This document shows, piece by piece, positions 34,224 to 43,833 of a stretch of DNA of 64,000 nt. The stretch is from positions 485,429-549,428 of the forward strand of contig MZGW01000001.1 in assembly GCA_002029295.1 (NCBI GenBank), given 5' to 3'. This DNA comes from Alkalithermobacter paradoxus. GTDB lineage: Bacteria > Bacillota > Clostridia > Peptostreptococcales > Peptostreptococcaceae. Numbering within the stretch: position 1 is the stretch's first letter; every line of letters begins with the position of its first letter. The notes beneath the pieces are model-generated. The model searched no databases. It was not told the origin of the DNA and saw nothing but the letters and a program-made list of their open reading frames with translations. The translations under genes were made by a program, and so were the position numbers.

Positions 34224-35096
34224 ATGATTAAAGTATTATTTGACTGCGACAACACCATGAGTGTAAGTGGTTGTGATGTAGACGATGGTCTAGCACTAAT
34301 TTATTTATTAGGTAGAAGCGACGTAGAGCTATTAGGTGTTACAACTACTTATGGAAACAGCACAATAGATATAGTTCACGAAAATACTATTAAAATGTTC
34401 AATGATTTAAAAATATCTCATATTCCATTATATAAGGGCAGTGCGTGTAAATCAAATAGAAAAAGTGATGCTGCTGAATTTCTAGTAAATATGGTTAATA
34501 AATATCCAGGAGAAATAACACTTTTAGCTACAGGATCACTTACGAATTTATGTGGTGCTTATGAAATTGATAACAGTTTTTTTAGTAAACTAAAACAAAT
34601 AGTCCTTATGGGTGGTATAACACGTCCTCTTATCATAAACGGAAAAAATCTAAATGAGCTTAACTTCTCTTGTGATCCTGAGGCGTCTTTAAGAGTTTTA
34701 TCTTCTGACGCTAAGGTTACAACTCTTGATGGACATATATGTCTTCAAGCATTCTTTGGCGAGAAAGAGTACGAAAGGCTTACTAGTAATAATTCTAATA
34801 TATACAAATATATAAATGACAACACTGTTGAGTGGTTTAATTTGGTTATGAAAGAGTTTGGAGTTAAAGGATTTTATAACTGGGATATAGTATCTGCCCT
34901 TTATATTACAAATCCTGAATTATTTGAAGATAACTTTGAAAATATAGTTTCAACAGAAAAAGATCTTGAGAAGGGATATTTAAAAATAGATAACGATAAC
35001 GATTCAGGTTATAAAGTTAATATACCTCTTAAGATAAAAGATGTAGATCTATTCAATGAAATAATATTCAAGACTTGGGACAACGTAAAAATATAG
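34224..35096 (+). CDS. Inosine/uridine-preferring nucleoside hydrolase
   Basis: A 290-residue IUNH-family enzyme hydrolysing the N-glycosidic bond of ribonucleosides. The calcium site DxDxxxDD appears as FDCDNTMSVSGCDVDDGLAL, with an insertion between the first Asp and the DD pair compared with the classical DTDPGxDD. Other marks: LLATGSLTNLCGAY, VLMGG, NFSCDPEASLRVL. Start ATG with AAAGGAG. Single gene, own terminator. Exact substrate not determined. Confidence 0.9.
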   Translation: MIKVLFDCDNTMSVSGCDVDDGLALIYLLGRSDVELLGVTTTYGNSTIDIVHENTIKMFNDLKISHIPLYKGSACKSNRKSDAAEFLVNMVNKYPGEITLLATGSLTNLCGAYEIDNSFFSKLKQIVLMGGITRPLIINGKNLNELNFSCDPEASLRVLSSDAKVTTLDGHICLQAFFGEKEYERLTSNNSNIYKYINDNTVEWFNLVMKEFGVKGFYNWDIVSALYITNPELFEDNFENIVSTEKDLEKGYLKIDNDNDSGYKVNIPLKIKDVDLFNEIIFKTWDNVKI

Positions 35097-35124
35097 GTAT
35101 AAGCTAAGCTTATACCTATATTTT
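35088..35124. terminator. Intrinsic terminator, bidirectional
   Basis: Perfect 17-bp stem (AAAATATAGGTATAAGC / GCTTATACCTATATTTT) between the convergent nucleoside hydrolase and carboxypeptidase genes. Confidence 0.92.
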
Positions 35125-36267
35125 TTATAATAAGTTCTTTATAACTCTATTTAATATTCTAAAGTAACCTGCCTTTTTATGTTCTTTGTTAGATATAAGG
35201 TCAGATTTTCCTACTAATTTGTTACCTTGATATATATGAACTTCACCTAATTTTTGATTTTTAGCTATAGGAAGTGTTAAATTAGGGTTTACGTTTATTT
35301 TCTTTTCAAATTCACTCTTATTTCCTTTCCTGTTAAGTAGATATAGAGGTTCTTTACATACTAATTCCAAATTTTGATCTTCTGCTTTATCTAATCTAAT
35401 TTTTTGAACTACTTCTTCTTTATCATATATCTTTACACTTTCATAGTTTGCAAATCCATAATTTAAAAGAGTTGAGGCATCATTAAATCTTTCCTTAGAT
35501 GATGGGCATCCTAATACTACTGCTATTAAATGTAAATTATCTCTAACTGCTGAAGCTGAAAGGCAATATTTAGCTTCAGCTGTAAATCCTGTTTTTATTC
35601 CGTTCGCACCTTTATAAAATCTAATAAGCTTATTTGTGTTTACAAGACCAAATTTCTTTTGTTGCTTTCCTACAGTAATTTCTTCCATCCATATAGTAAG
35701 ATATTTAGCTACGTCTTCATATTTAAGTAGCTCTCTAGACATTACAGCTATATCATGTGCACTAGTATAGTGATTTTCTGCTGGAAGTCCATTTGTATTG
35801 ACAAAGTTAGTATCATTCATATTTAATTCTTTAGCTTTTTCATTCATTTTGTTAACAAAAGCTTCTTCACTTCCGTATATATATTCAGCCATAGCAACTG
35901 ATGCGTCATTACCTGATGCTACTGCAATTCCCTTTATCAATGTTTCTACGTCCTTAATTTCTCCTGGTTCTAGATAAAGCTGGCTTCCTCCCATAGTTGC
36001 GGCTCTTTCGCTTATAGTAACCTTATCATCTAAATTTATTCTGCCTTGATCTATAGCTTCCATAATTAATAAAAGAGTCATTATCTTAGTTACACTTGCA
36101 GGCGGAAGTTTTTCGTGGGAATTTTTCTCATATATTATTTCACCACTTTTACCATCTATTAATATTGCAGATGTAGCAGTTACTTTTATTTCTTCAGTGG
36201 CTAATGTAACAAATGTGCTTAGAAACACAAGTATAAAAGTCAAGATTACACTTACTTTCTTTTTCAT
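35125..36267 (-). CDS. D-alanyl-D-alanine carboxypeptidase (DacF-like)
   Basis: A 380-residue exported penicillin-binding protein of the S11 family: N-terminal signal (VILTFILVFLSTFVTLA), catalytic SVTKIM (SxxK), SGND (SxN) and KTGFT (KTG) motifs, and a C-terminal beta-domain with a membrane-associating tail. It trims the pentapeptide in peptidoglycan; DacF-type enzymes act in spore cortex or growth. ATG 36267 after AGGTGG; GTG at 36276 is inside the ribosome site. Confidence 0.93.
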   Translation of the reverse strand: MKKKVSVILTFILVFLSTFVTLATEEIKVTATSAILIDGKSGEIIYEKNSHEKLPPASVTKIMTLLLIMEAIDQGRINLDDKVTISERAATMGGSQLYLEPGEIKDVETLIKGIAVASGNDASVAMAEYIYGSEEAFVNKMNEKAKELNMNDTNFVNTNGLPAENHYTSAHDIAVMSRELLKYEDVAKYLTIWMEEITVGKQQKKFGLVNTNKLIRFYKGANGIKTGFTAEAKYCLSASAVRDNLHLIAVVLGCPSSKERFNDASTLLNYGFANYESVKIYDKEEVVQKIRLDKAEDQNLELVCKEPLYLLNRKGNKSEFEKKINVNPNLTLPIAKNQKLGEVHIYQGNKLVGKSDLISNKEHKKAGYFRILNRVIKNLL

Positions 36268-36352
36268 ATTTTCCACCTCATCACTTTTTTAAATATATCT
36301 TTTCACTATAGAAAGCTTATTATGCAAATATAGAATTGGCAAAAATAAGAAC

Positions 36353-36385
36353 AAAAATCCTAATCTTTAAAGATTAGGATTTTTT
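36353..36385 (-). terminator. Intrinsic terminator of rnj
   Basis: Perfect self-complementary AAAAATCCTAATCTTT / AAAGATTAGGATTTTT right after the rnj stop. Confidence 0.88.
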
Positions 36386-36386
36386 C

Positions 36387-38051
36387 TTAAACTTCCATTA
36401 TTATTGGTAAAATCATAGGATTTCTCTTTGTTTTTTCGTATAGATAATTTTTAAGTTCATCTTTTATAGTATTCTTTAAATAAGCCCATTCTCTTATTTG
36501 TCTATTCTCACATTCAATAAGAGCTTCTTTTACTACTATTCTTGCTTTTTCTATTAAATCTTCAGATTCTCTAACATAAACAAATCCTCTCGATATTATG
36601 TCTGGACCTGCTAGAACTTTACCATCTTCTTTAGATATAGTTACAACAACTACCATAAGACCATCTTCCGAAAGATGTTTTCTATCTCTTAGTACTATAT
36701 TACCCACATCTCCAACACCTAATCCATCTACAAGTATTCTTCCAGAAGGAACAGTTCCAGCTATTTTAGCACTATTCTTATCAAACTCAACTACAGTCCC
36801 TGATGATATTGTAAATACATTCTCTTCAGGCATACCTAGTGAGACAGCTAACTCAGCATGTTGCTTTAAATGTCTAAATTCGCCATGTACAGGTATAAAA
36901 TATTTTGGTCTAACTAATCTATGCATTAATTTTAATTCTTCTTTACAAGCATGACCTGAAACGTGCACCTCTGCTAAATCATCGTATATTACATCAGCAC
37001 CTTTTTCAAATAACTGATTTATAACTCTTGATACCGTCTTTTCATTCCCAGGAATAGGATGAGCAGATATAACTACTAAATCTCCAGGAATTATTTCCAT
37101 CTTTTTATGCTCAGAAGCTGCCATTCTAGATAATGCAGACATTGGTTCACCTTGCGAACCAGTAGTTATTATAACTATTTCTTCAGGCTTATAGTCTTTT
37201 ATTTCATTAAGTTCTATAAGCATTCCTTCTGGCATGTTTAGATATCCTAGTTCTGTAGCTACATTAACTACATTAACCATAGATCTTCCTGAAACAGCAA
37301 CTTTTCTATTATACTTGTCAGCAGAATTTATTATCTGCTGAACTCTATGAATATTAGAAGCAAAAGTTGCTACTATTATCCTTCCATCAGCATTCATAAA
37401 TATATCATCTAGTGTATCTCCAACTGTCCTTTCAGACATTGTTGATCCACTTCTTTCTACATTTGTGCTATCAGCAAGCATCAATAAAACACCTTTTTTT
37501 CCTATCTCTGCTATTCTATGAAAATCCATAATATCTTCATCTATAGGAGTATAGTCTATTTTGAAATCTCCTGTATGGAATATAGTTCCTATATCTGTAT
37601 GAATTGCAATAGAACACGCATCAGGAATACTATGATTAGTTCTTATAAATTCAACTTCCATATTGTCTAGCTTAAATTTATCTCCAGCATTAACTGTTAT
37701 AAGCTTAGTATTGTTTAGTTTATGCTCTTTAAGTTTTACTTCTATTAGCCCTAAAGAAAGTCTTGTTCCGTATACAGGCACGTTCAGTTTCTTAAGAACA
37801 TACGGAAGTGCACCTATATGATCCTCATGTCCATGTGTTATAAATATACCTTTTATCTTATCTTTGTTCTTTAGTAAATATGTTATATCAGGTATAACAA
37901 TATCAATACCTAACATTTCATCTTCCGGAAAGCTCAAACCGCAATCTATGACTACCATTTCATTTTTATACTCTATTAAAGTCATATTTTTTCCTATTTC
38001 ATTTAGTCCACCAAGAGGTATAACTCTCAGCTTTGAATTCGTTTTCGTCAT
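36387..38051 (-). CDS. rnj: Ribonuclease J
   Basis: A 554-residue RNase J with metallo-beta-lactamase motifs THGHEDHIGALPYVL and HTGDFKIDYTP, a beta-CASP insert (ATFASNIHRVQQII, TTGSQGEPMSALSRMA) and the HVSGHACKEELKLM segment, ending in a short C-terminal dimerisation domain. It degrades and matures RNA as both endo- and 5' exonuclease. ATG 38051, ribosome site GGAG at slightly long spacing. Single gene. Confidence 0.97.
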   Translation of the reverse strand: MTKTNSKLRVIPLGGLNEIGKNMTLIEYKNEMVVIDCGLSFPEDEMLGIDIVIPDITYLLKNKDKIKGIFITHGHEDHIGALPYVLKKLNVPVYGTRLSLGLIEVKLKEHKLNNTKLITVNAGDKFKLDNMEVEFIRTNHSIPDACSIAIHTDIGTIFHTGDFKIDYTPIDEDIMDFHRIAEIGKKGVLLMLADSTNVERSGSTMSERTVGDTLDDIFMNADGRIIVATFASNIHRVQQIINSADKYNRKVAVSGRSMVNVVNVATELGYLNMPEGMLIELNEIKDYKPEEIVIITTGSQGEPMSALSRMAASEHKKMEIIPGDLVVISAHPIPGNEKTVSRVINQLFEKGADVIYDDLAEVHVSGHACKEELKLMHRLVRPKYFIPVHGEFRHLKQHAELAVSLGMPEENVFTISSGTVVEFDKNSAKIAGTVPSGRILVDGLGVGDVGNIVLRDRKHLSEDGLMVVVVTISKEDGKVLAGPDIISRGFVYVRESEDLIEKARIVVKEALIECENRQIREWAYLKNTIKDELKNYLYEKTKRNPMILPIIMEV

Positions 38052-38279
38052 ACAATTATCATCTCCTCGTAATTAATTTATGTATAATAACCCGTCCATT
38101 TTAACGTACAGGCAATAATATAATCCGTCCAACTATTACCAATAATATTATCTATTCTATCATACTTTTAAATATCGTAAAATACTATATTTAAAAGTTA
38201 AAATAAACACATACTTTGACAAACGTATGTTTTTCTGATATCCTCAAAGTATTACTTATCTTAAAGTAGGAGGTTTTTT

Positions 38280-39017
38280 ATGAAAGGCTCAACACATATG
38301 GCAATCGGGGTATTGTCAGCTATTCAAACATCAATAATAATTGACAAACCACTAAACCCAGTCGCTTTTGGTTTTGTATGTATCTGCTCTTTATTGCCAG
38401 ATATTGATGAGCAAAACTCCACTATATCAAATTCTATAATTAAAAGCTCTTTTTCTAAGGCTGTATATAGATACACTCTTTACATAATAAATATGTTAGT
38501 TCTCATACTTTTAACATATATAAACAAAAATCTTATATTTAATCTAGCAGTAGGATTTATGTTAATAATACTAATAGAAAGTAAGCTAAAACATTCACTT
38601 TTAAGAAAAGGGCTGTTCACTGGTCTATCTTTAGTCCTTTGTGGAATTTTGTATTATATGAGTATTCCTTTACCATTTATATCTATTTGTGCAATTATAG
38701 GAATAGGTCCTTGGCTTAAACACAGAGGCTTTACCCACAGTGTATTCTCACTTTTTCTTGTTTACTACTTTCTAAGAGAGATAGAAAAAGTAATATTTTT
38801 TGATTATATTGCATTTTATGGAACAATATCTTATGCGTCTCATTTATTTTTAGGTGATATTTTCACTAAAATGGGTATACCTATATTTTATCCAATTTCT
38901 AATAAAAAAATATCACTTGGCTTCATAAAAGTTGGAAGCATATTAGGCAATTTCCTAGAAATTATCTATGTATTAGTATTCATCATAGTGATATTATTTA
39001 CACTTAAAGCATTATAA
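38280..39017 (+). CDS. YdjM-family membrane protein, metal-dependent hydrolase fold
   Basis: A 245-residue membrane protein of PF04307: it opens with MKGSTHMAIG (His6 part of a conserved metal pattern), then LLPDIDEQNSTISN, and later KHRGFTHSVFSLF and SHLFLGDIFTKMGIPIFYP. About six membrane segments. Role unknown; it is LexA-controlled in E. coli, but no such evidence exists here. ATG after GTAGGAGG. Confidence 0.9.
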   Translation: MKGSTHMAIGVLSAIQTSIIIDKPLNPVAFGFVCICSLLPDIDEQNSTISNSIIKSSFSKAVYRYTLYIINMLVLILLTYINKNLIFNLAVGFMLIILIESKLKHSLLRKGLFTGLSLVLCGILYYMSIPLPFISICAIIGIGPWLKHRGFTHSVFSLFLVYYFLREIEKVIFFDYIAFYGTISYASHLFLGDIFTKMGIPIFYPISNKKISLGFIKVGSILGNFLEIIYVLVFIIVILFTLKAL

Positions 39018-39029
39018 TTTCATACTAAA

Positions 39030-39062
39030 ACAATAAGCCCATGGATATTCCATGGGCTTATT
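39030..39062. terminator. Intrinsic terminator, bidirectional
   Basis: Perfect 14-bp stem AATAAGCCCATGGA / TCCATGGGCTTATT between ydjM-like gene and fur. Confidence 0.9.
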
Positions 39063-39492
39063 TACATTCATCGCATATCCCAAAAAACTTCAAGTCATGA
39101 TCATAAATCTCAAATCCATAACTACTTTCTATTTTATCTTCTAAAACTTCTAAAAGATCTTCTTTAACTTCTATAACTTTTGAGCATTTTTTACATATCA
39201 AGTGGTGATGATTATGTGATTCATCATCAATATTAATTTCATATCTACAGCATCCATCATCTAAATTAAGCTTTAAAACAGCTCCTATATCATCTAACAA
39301 TTGAAGTGTTCTATACACTGTAGCAAGTCCTATCTCAGGACAATCTTTTTTTACTAAATCATATATTTCTTCACTGCTTAGGTGCTCTCCTTTTAATTTA
39401 AACATAGTTTCAACTATAGATCTTCTTTGAGGAGTTAATTTAAATCCCTCTTCTTTCAATTTAGTTTTTATAATCTCAAGGTAGTTTTCCAT
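39058..39492 (-). CDS. fur: Fur-family transcriptional regulator
   Basis: A 144-residue Fur protein: winged helix (FKLTPQRRSIVETMF, GLATVYRTLQLLDDIG), metal-site HNHHHLICKKCSKVIEV and a C-terminal CDEC zinc clamp. HHH and the C-x2-C pairs favour iron-responsive Fur over PerR or Zur, though family members are hard to separate by eye; position next to DUF1292/ruvX/alaS is as I recall for C. difficile fur. ATG 39492 follows AGGTGA. Confidence 0.88.
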   Translation of the reverse strand: MENYLEIIKTKLKEEGFKLTPQRRSIVETMFKLKGEHLSSEEIYDLVKKDCPEIGLATVYRTLQLLDDIGAVLKLNLDDGCCRYEINIDDESHNHHHLICKKCSKVIEVKEDLLEVLEDKIESSYGFEIYDHDLKFFGICDECK

Positions 39493-39572
39493 AATTTTCA
39501 CCTACATTTTTCAATTAATAATTTCTTTCAATTAATATTGTAGCCTAAATTCCATGATATGTCAATATAAAA

Positions 39573-39597
39573 ATAAGCTGCCAATTGGCAGCCTATT
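39573..39597 (-). terminator. Intrinsic terminator after the DUF1292 gene
   Basis: GCTGCCAATTGGCAGC palindrome followed on the minus strand by a T run; ends the long alaS-ireB-ruvX-DUF1292 stretch before fur. Confidence 0.8.
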
Positions 39598-39859
39598 AGT
39601 CTTCTAAACCTTCTTCTTGCATTAAAGTTTCATAAACATCTAATACAGTTTCATATTCTTCATCGCTTTCTATAGGAATAATAGAGTATTCTCCATCTTC
39701 TTGCTCTACCATTCTAAATATGTAAGCTTCTTCTGCTTCATTATCTTCTAGAGGCATAAGTATCGCATATTCATTTCCTTCTGCTTCTAAAGTCATTATT
39801 ACTTCAAATTCTGTTTCTTTCCCTTCTTCGTCTACTAGAGTTATTATGTTTTGTTCCAT
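39596..39859 (-). CDS. DUF1292 domain protein (YrzB-like)
   Basis: An 87-residue very acidic protein (TLVDEEGKETEFEVIMTLE, YAILMPL, EEAYIFRMVEQEDGEY) of DUF1292. It regularly lies after ruvX in Firmicutes; function unknown. ATG 39859 with AGAGGTG; 70 bases after ruvX. Confidence 0.93.
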   Translation of the reverse strand: MEQNIITLVDEEGKETEFEVIMTLEAEGNEYAILMPLEDNEAEEAYIFRMVEQEDGEYSIIPIESDEEYETVLDVYETLMQEEGLED

Positions 39860-39928
39860 TTTTTTCACCTCTTAATTAATATTTACTATTATTATATACT
39901 AAAGATCTTCATTTTAATATAAAAATTA

Positions 39929-40348
39929 TTATTTATTTCTGTTGCTATCTAAATATCCTTGTAATATTATTGTTGCTGCAAGCATATCTATAACTTGTTT
40001 TCTTTTCTTTCTACTCACATCTCCTTGTAGTAAAGATCTTTCAGCTGCAACAGTGGATAATCTCTCATCCCAAAACTGTATTTGTATATCTATTTTCTCT
40101 TTTAACTTTTCAGTGAACTTTATAACTTTTTCCCCTTGAGGACCTAGTGTTCCGTTCATATTCTTTGGAAGTCCTACTATTATTGTATCAACTTCTTTTT
40201 CCTTTATAATTCTTTCAAGTTCTTCTAAGTCTTTTTTTATACTTTCTCTTCTTATAGTCTTTACTCCTTGAGCTGTAATCTTCATTAAATCACTAACTGC
40301 AACTCCTATAGTAGCATCTCCAACATCTAGTCCCATAAGTCTTTTCAT
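39929..40348 (-). CDS. ruvX: Putative pre-16S rRNA nuclease / Holliday junction resolvase YqgF
   Basis: A 139-residue RNase H-fold protein: [18 protein letters not shown] (catalytic Asp), [29 protein letters not shown] and [14 protein letters not shown]. Conserved YqgF proteins process 16S rRNA and were first named Holliday resolvases. ATG with AGGAGG. Confidence 0.96.
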   Translation of the reverse strand: MKRLMGLDVGDATIGVAVSDLMKITAQGVKTIRRESIKKDLEELERIIKEKEVDTIIVGLPKNMNGTLGPQGEKVIKFTEKLKEKIDIQIQFWDERLSTVAAERSLLQGDVSRKKRKQVIDMLAATIILQGYLDSNRNK

Positions 40349-40357
40349 ATTTTCCTC

Positions 40358-41308
40358 CTAGATTATCTTTATACAAAAGTCTTTGCAATATTTTGAGCAG
40401 TAGCCACAAAGTACACATTTTTCTTTATCGACTACAGCTTTATTATTTATGATTTCTATAGCTTTATGACCACACTTTAAGCTGCAAGCTTTGCAGCCTG
40501 TACACCAAGTTGCTATCTGAAGCTCTCTTTTTTTGCTACTGAGCTTCATTTTCAGGTCTTTTGGAATATCATATCCTTCAAACTTTAACACATTTGCCAT
40601 AACTTCTTCTTTTGACTGCATTCCTATAGCTATAGAGTCTAGTACATCAAGAGAAAGCACAAAGTCCATAGCTTCATCATAAGAGTGTATAAGATTTCCT
40701 CCACCTAGCGGCTTCATTGCATATATACCTATATTTTTGTTTTTAGCTTCTTTTATAGCATCTATCATATCATCTATACTTCCATCATGTATTCCTATTC
40801 CACTTTTATTTACAATAGGGTGTATAACATCTATTTCATTAATCTTTGTAGCGGCCTTAACTCCAGCTATATTATGAGTTGATATTCCAACTGATCTTAT
40901 ATATCCTTTTTCCTTCATCTTAACAAAATACTCTAACGCCTCATAGTGACCCCTTATAGTGTGTTCACTTTCCTGCTCATGAAGCAAAAAACCATCCACA
41001 TAGTCTGTGTTCATTTCTCTTAGAGCTTCTTCTAAACTTTCTTTTGCAGTTTCTTTTGAGTATGCATAAGACTTTGTGATTATTATTATATTTTCTCTTT
41101 TGCATGCTTTAAGTGCTTCTTTTATATGAGGATATGTTCCATAAAGCTGAGCTGTATCTATAAAATTTATTCCTTTATCTATAGCTTCAATTATTATGCT
41201 ACCGCCATCTTCTTTACTCATATTTCTTTGTAGAGGGCCTATAGTTAATGCTCCAAAGCATATATTAGAAACTTTAAATCCTGTTTTTCCTAATACATTA
41301 TACTTCAT
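40358..41308 (-). CDS. Aldo/keto reductase with C-terminal 4Fe-4S domain
   Basis: A 316-residue protein: an aldo-keto reductase barrel (MKYNVLGKTGFKVSNICFGA, FIDTAQLYGTYPHIKEAL with the catalytic Asp/Tyr, GFLLHEQ) followed by a ferredoxin-like tail with two Cys clusters (CTGCKACSLKCG, CVLCGYCSKYC). Such fusions are common in anaerobes; substrate unknown. ATG 41308 with GGAGTGA. Confidence 0.92.
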   Translation of the reverse strand: MKYNVLGKTGFKVSNICFGALTIGPLQRNMSKEDGGSIIIEAIDKGINFIDTAQLYGTYPHIKEALKACKRENIIIITKSYAYSKETAKESLEEALREMNTDYVDGFLLHEQESEHTIRGHYEALEYFVKMKEKGYIRSVGISTHNIAGVKAATKINEIDVIHPIVNKSGIGIHDGSIDDMIDAIKEAKNKNIGIYAMKPLGGGNLIHSYDEAMDFVLSLDVLDSIAIGMQSKEEVMANVLKFEGYDIPKDLKMKLSSKKRELQIATWCTGCKACSLKCGHKAIEIINNKAVVDKEKCVLCGYCSKYCKDFCIKII

Positions 41309-41320
41309 ATTTATCACTCC

Positions 41321-41348
41321 AAAAAATCAGCCAGGACTAATCCTGGCT
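41321..41348 (-). terminator. Probable terminator after the 716-aa membrane protein gene
   Basis: Stem AGCCAGGA / TCCTGGCT with TGATTTTTTGG on the minus strand. It overlaps the stop, 30 bases before the aldo/keto reductase start. Confidence 0.75.
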
Positions 41349-43487
41349 CTTTGATTTGACTATATCTTTCATAATAAGTACAAGCACAGGTACTATAACG
41401 TACGATATACTTGTAGCTGCAGCTACAACTCCTGAATCATTAACCACAAATCCTACAACACTACCAACGATTATAGCTTGCCATCCTTTAGCTATGCTAG
41501 GATATACCTCACACAGACTTTTTAATATGCCTGATGGTTTGTTAAATAGTACTCCTACTATTATAACTCCTAGTATAAGAACTCTACTCCACATCGATAT
41601 TCCAATAAGTCTTAGGTTCATTTCTAATTTTCTTCTTATTATTTGCAATATAATGATAGGCCCACCTATAATTATATCTTCTATAGCTCCTGCTAAGTGG
41701 GATTTGCTTCCTATAAAATTAATATCTATAAGTGCCATAGCAGTAACTACTAAAACTACTGCACACATTATAAGCACAATTTTTTTTATATCTACTTCTA
41801 TCTCATAAATTTTCATGATTAAAAATAAAAATGCAAATACTGCAGTAATAGTACCACCTACATTTGCTCCCATCTTAGGATATCCTAAAATAATAACGCA
41901 CACTAAAAGCACTATACTTAAAAGTAATCTCGATATCTTCTTTTTCTCAAAAAGGGATGATAATGCTAGAATTATAGATCCTATAAGCACTCCCATATAT
42001 TCATTTCCAATTCCATAGTATCTTGCTCCTATTATAGGATCATATCCTAATAAAGAATTTTTTATCATATTTTGCCCAGTTGCAGCATCTACTAAGATTC
42101 CTATGAATGTTAATGTACTAAGTAATATAATCTTATTCAAATCATCTTTAACAAGCTTATGCACTATGAAGTATCCTATTAAAGACATAAGAAGTGCAAC
42201 AGCTATTATAGAAATCTCACTATTTAAATTGAGTATAGGTTCCACTAAAAGTGCAAATGGTATAATCATCGTGAATTTCAATATATTAATAGGTATATTA
42301 AATAATTTCTTAGAAATTTTCTTTCTTAAGAATATGAATATCACCGAAATTATCCAAGTTATCATCTGAAACACAGCATAAGTGTATAGTGTAGGAATTC
42401 TGATATTGTATGTAGACACTATTTTTTCATATTCATATGTTAAGAAATCTATATTATTATCCATAGATATCCTATCTATATTTCTTCCTAACATTGCATT
42501 AGATTCTTGTCCAAAATAATTTAGTATATCTGGTGCTATGTCAATGTTTCCTACAACACCTTTTCTTCTTGTTGTGGAAGATGTTAGTATTCCTTTTTCA
42601 TCTTTATCAAATATAATTACTGGTGAAAGTCTGTATCCTGTCCTGAAATCCTCAAGCCTTGGATATGGACTTACTATATATATTCTATCGTTTGGATTTA
42701 CTATCTTAAAAACTTCATTCAAGTAATTGTTTATATTTGCATATATTTTTTCTTTCATGGAATTGTATGTGTTTGAATTTAATTTATTTCTGTAAAGGTC
42801 TAATCTATATGTATCTCCCAATTCAATAAACAGAAGATCACTTTCATCGTAATATTTTTTTGTTTCATTTATAAGTTTTTCATAATCAGTTCTTATTCCA
42901 AACGGCATAAGCCCATCTTCAACATCTATAGAGCTTATATTTCCCTTTTCTATTTGACCATTTTCATCCATTGCTATCAAGCAAATTTCTCTTCTTTGTT
43001 CGCTATCTGTATCTGCATTACCTAATACAGCAAGCTTTAGATTGTTATTTCTTATTTCCATACCTAAAGCACCTGGAAGTGCCCCATATTCTCCTATTGC
43101 AGCATCAGATTTTGTATTATTGATATTTAAGTTATTTATATATTTTGGTTTTTTTCCACTTCTTCTTATATATTCATCTTTATTACTTTCATTTAATGTT
43201 TCAAATTGTATGTTTCTATAATTTAGATATGCCCTACTTCCCCATCCTATAGATGCATATGATCTTATATCTGAGGTTCCCTTAGAGCCTCTTATATTCA
43301 TAAGACCTATATAGCCTCTACTGTCTAGTTCTTCTTTTATTCGGTCTATGCTAAGCATCTCATCTAAGGAAGTTCTATTTATAGATATAAATATTACTTT
43401 TCCATTATTTTCTGCATATGAAATGTTATTTCCTAAATTTAGTGTCATCAATATTCCTATAATAAACAGCAAAATTCTTTTCTTCAA
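41337..43487 (-). CDS. Large membrane protein with exported alkaline-phosphatase-like domain, unknown function
   Basis: A 716-residue protein: signal peptide (ILLFIIGILMTLNLGNNISYA), an exported domain to about residue 365 (DLLFIELGDTYRLDLYR, DRIYIVSPYP, VVGNIDIAPDILNYFG) that recalls phosphodiesterase/alkaline phosphatase folds, then about 11 membrane segments (GYDPIIGARYYGIGNEYMGV, LGYPKMGANVGGTI). Homologues seem to occur in clostridia as conserved proteins without assigned role. It lies between ireB and the aldo/keto reductase on the same strand. Catalytic residues not confirmed. Confidence 0.8.
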   Translation of the reverse strand: MKKRILLFIIGILMTLNLGNNISYAENNGKVIFISINRTSLDEMLSIDRIKEELDSRGYIGLMNIRGSKGTSDIRSYASIGWGSRAYLNYRNIQFETLNESNKDEYIRRSGKKPKYINNLNINNTKSDAAIGEYGALPGALGMEIRNNNLKLAVLGNADTDSEQRREICLIAMDENGQIEKGNISSIDVEDGLMPFGIRTDYEKLINETKKYYDESDLLFIELGDTYRLDLYRNKLNSNTYNSMKEKIYANINNYLNEVFKIVNPNDRIYIVSPYPRLEDFRTGYRLSPVIIFDKDEKGILTSSTTRRKGVVGNIDIAPDILNYFGQESNAMLGRNIDRISMDNNIDFLTYEYEKIVSTYNIRIPTLYTYAVFQMITWIISVIFIFLRKKISKKLFNIPINILKFTMIIPFALLVEPILNLNSEISIIAVALLMSLIGYFIVHKLVKDDLNKIILLSTLTFIGILVDAATGQNMIKNSLLGYDPIIGARYYGIGNEYMGVLIGSIILALSSLFEKKKISRLLLSIVLLVCVIILGYPKMGANVGGTITAVFAFLFLIMKIYEIEVDIKKIVLIMCAVVLVVTAMALIDINFIGSKSHLAGAIEDIIIGGPIIILQIIRRKLEMNLRLIGISMWSRVLILGVIIVGVLFNKPSGILKSLCEVYPSIAKGWQAIIVGSVVGFVVNDSGVVAAATSISYVIVPVLVLIMKDIVKSKSQD

Positions 43488-43496
43488 TTACTATAC

Positions 43497-43751
43497 CTAC
43501 TTTCCTTCTAAATATTTTTTTAGCAATTCTTCTAATATTTCATCTCTTTCTACTTTTCTTATCATAGTTCTAGCATCTTTGTAGCTAGTTATATACGTTG
43601 GATCTCCTGATAGTATATATCCTATTAGTTGATTTATTGGATTGTATCCTTTTTCTTTCAATGCATCGTATACTTTTGACAACATTTCAGCTGGAGACAT
43701 CTTTTCCTCAAATGATTCAAATTTCATAGTCAAATCTAGATTTTTTTCCAT
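43497..43751 (-). CDS. ireB: IreB family regulatory phosphoprotein
   Basis: An 84-residue protein ([51 protein letters not shown]) matching DUF965/IreB, a substrate of PASTA Ser/Thr kinases; Thr8 lies in the expected phosphorylation region. In Enterococcus it tunes cephalosporin resistance. It normally follows alaS, as here. ATG 43751 after AAGGGGTG. Confidence 0.95.
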   Translation of the reverse strand: MEKNLDLTMKFESFEEKMSPAEMLSKVYDALKEKGYNPINQLIGYILSGDPTYITSYKDARTMIRKVERDEILEELLKKYLEGK

Positions 43752-43833
43752 TAATAACACCCCTTTTTATTTTGTCAGTTTATTATAACATATATGTACT
43801 AAAGGAAGTAGAAATATCTACTCCCTTTGTTTT

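Noticed and set aside
36598..36954. Plus-strand 118-aa frame inside rnj
   Set aside because: Fully antisense to the conserved RNase J gene with no ribosome site.
41356..41808. Plus-strand 150-aa frame within the 716-aa membrane protein gene
   Set aside because: Antisense shadow of a long conserved gene; Thr/Ile-rich composition follows from the opposite strand.
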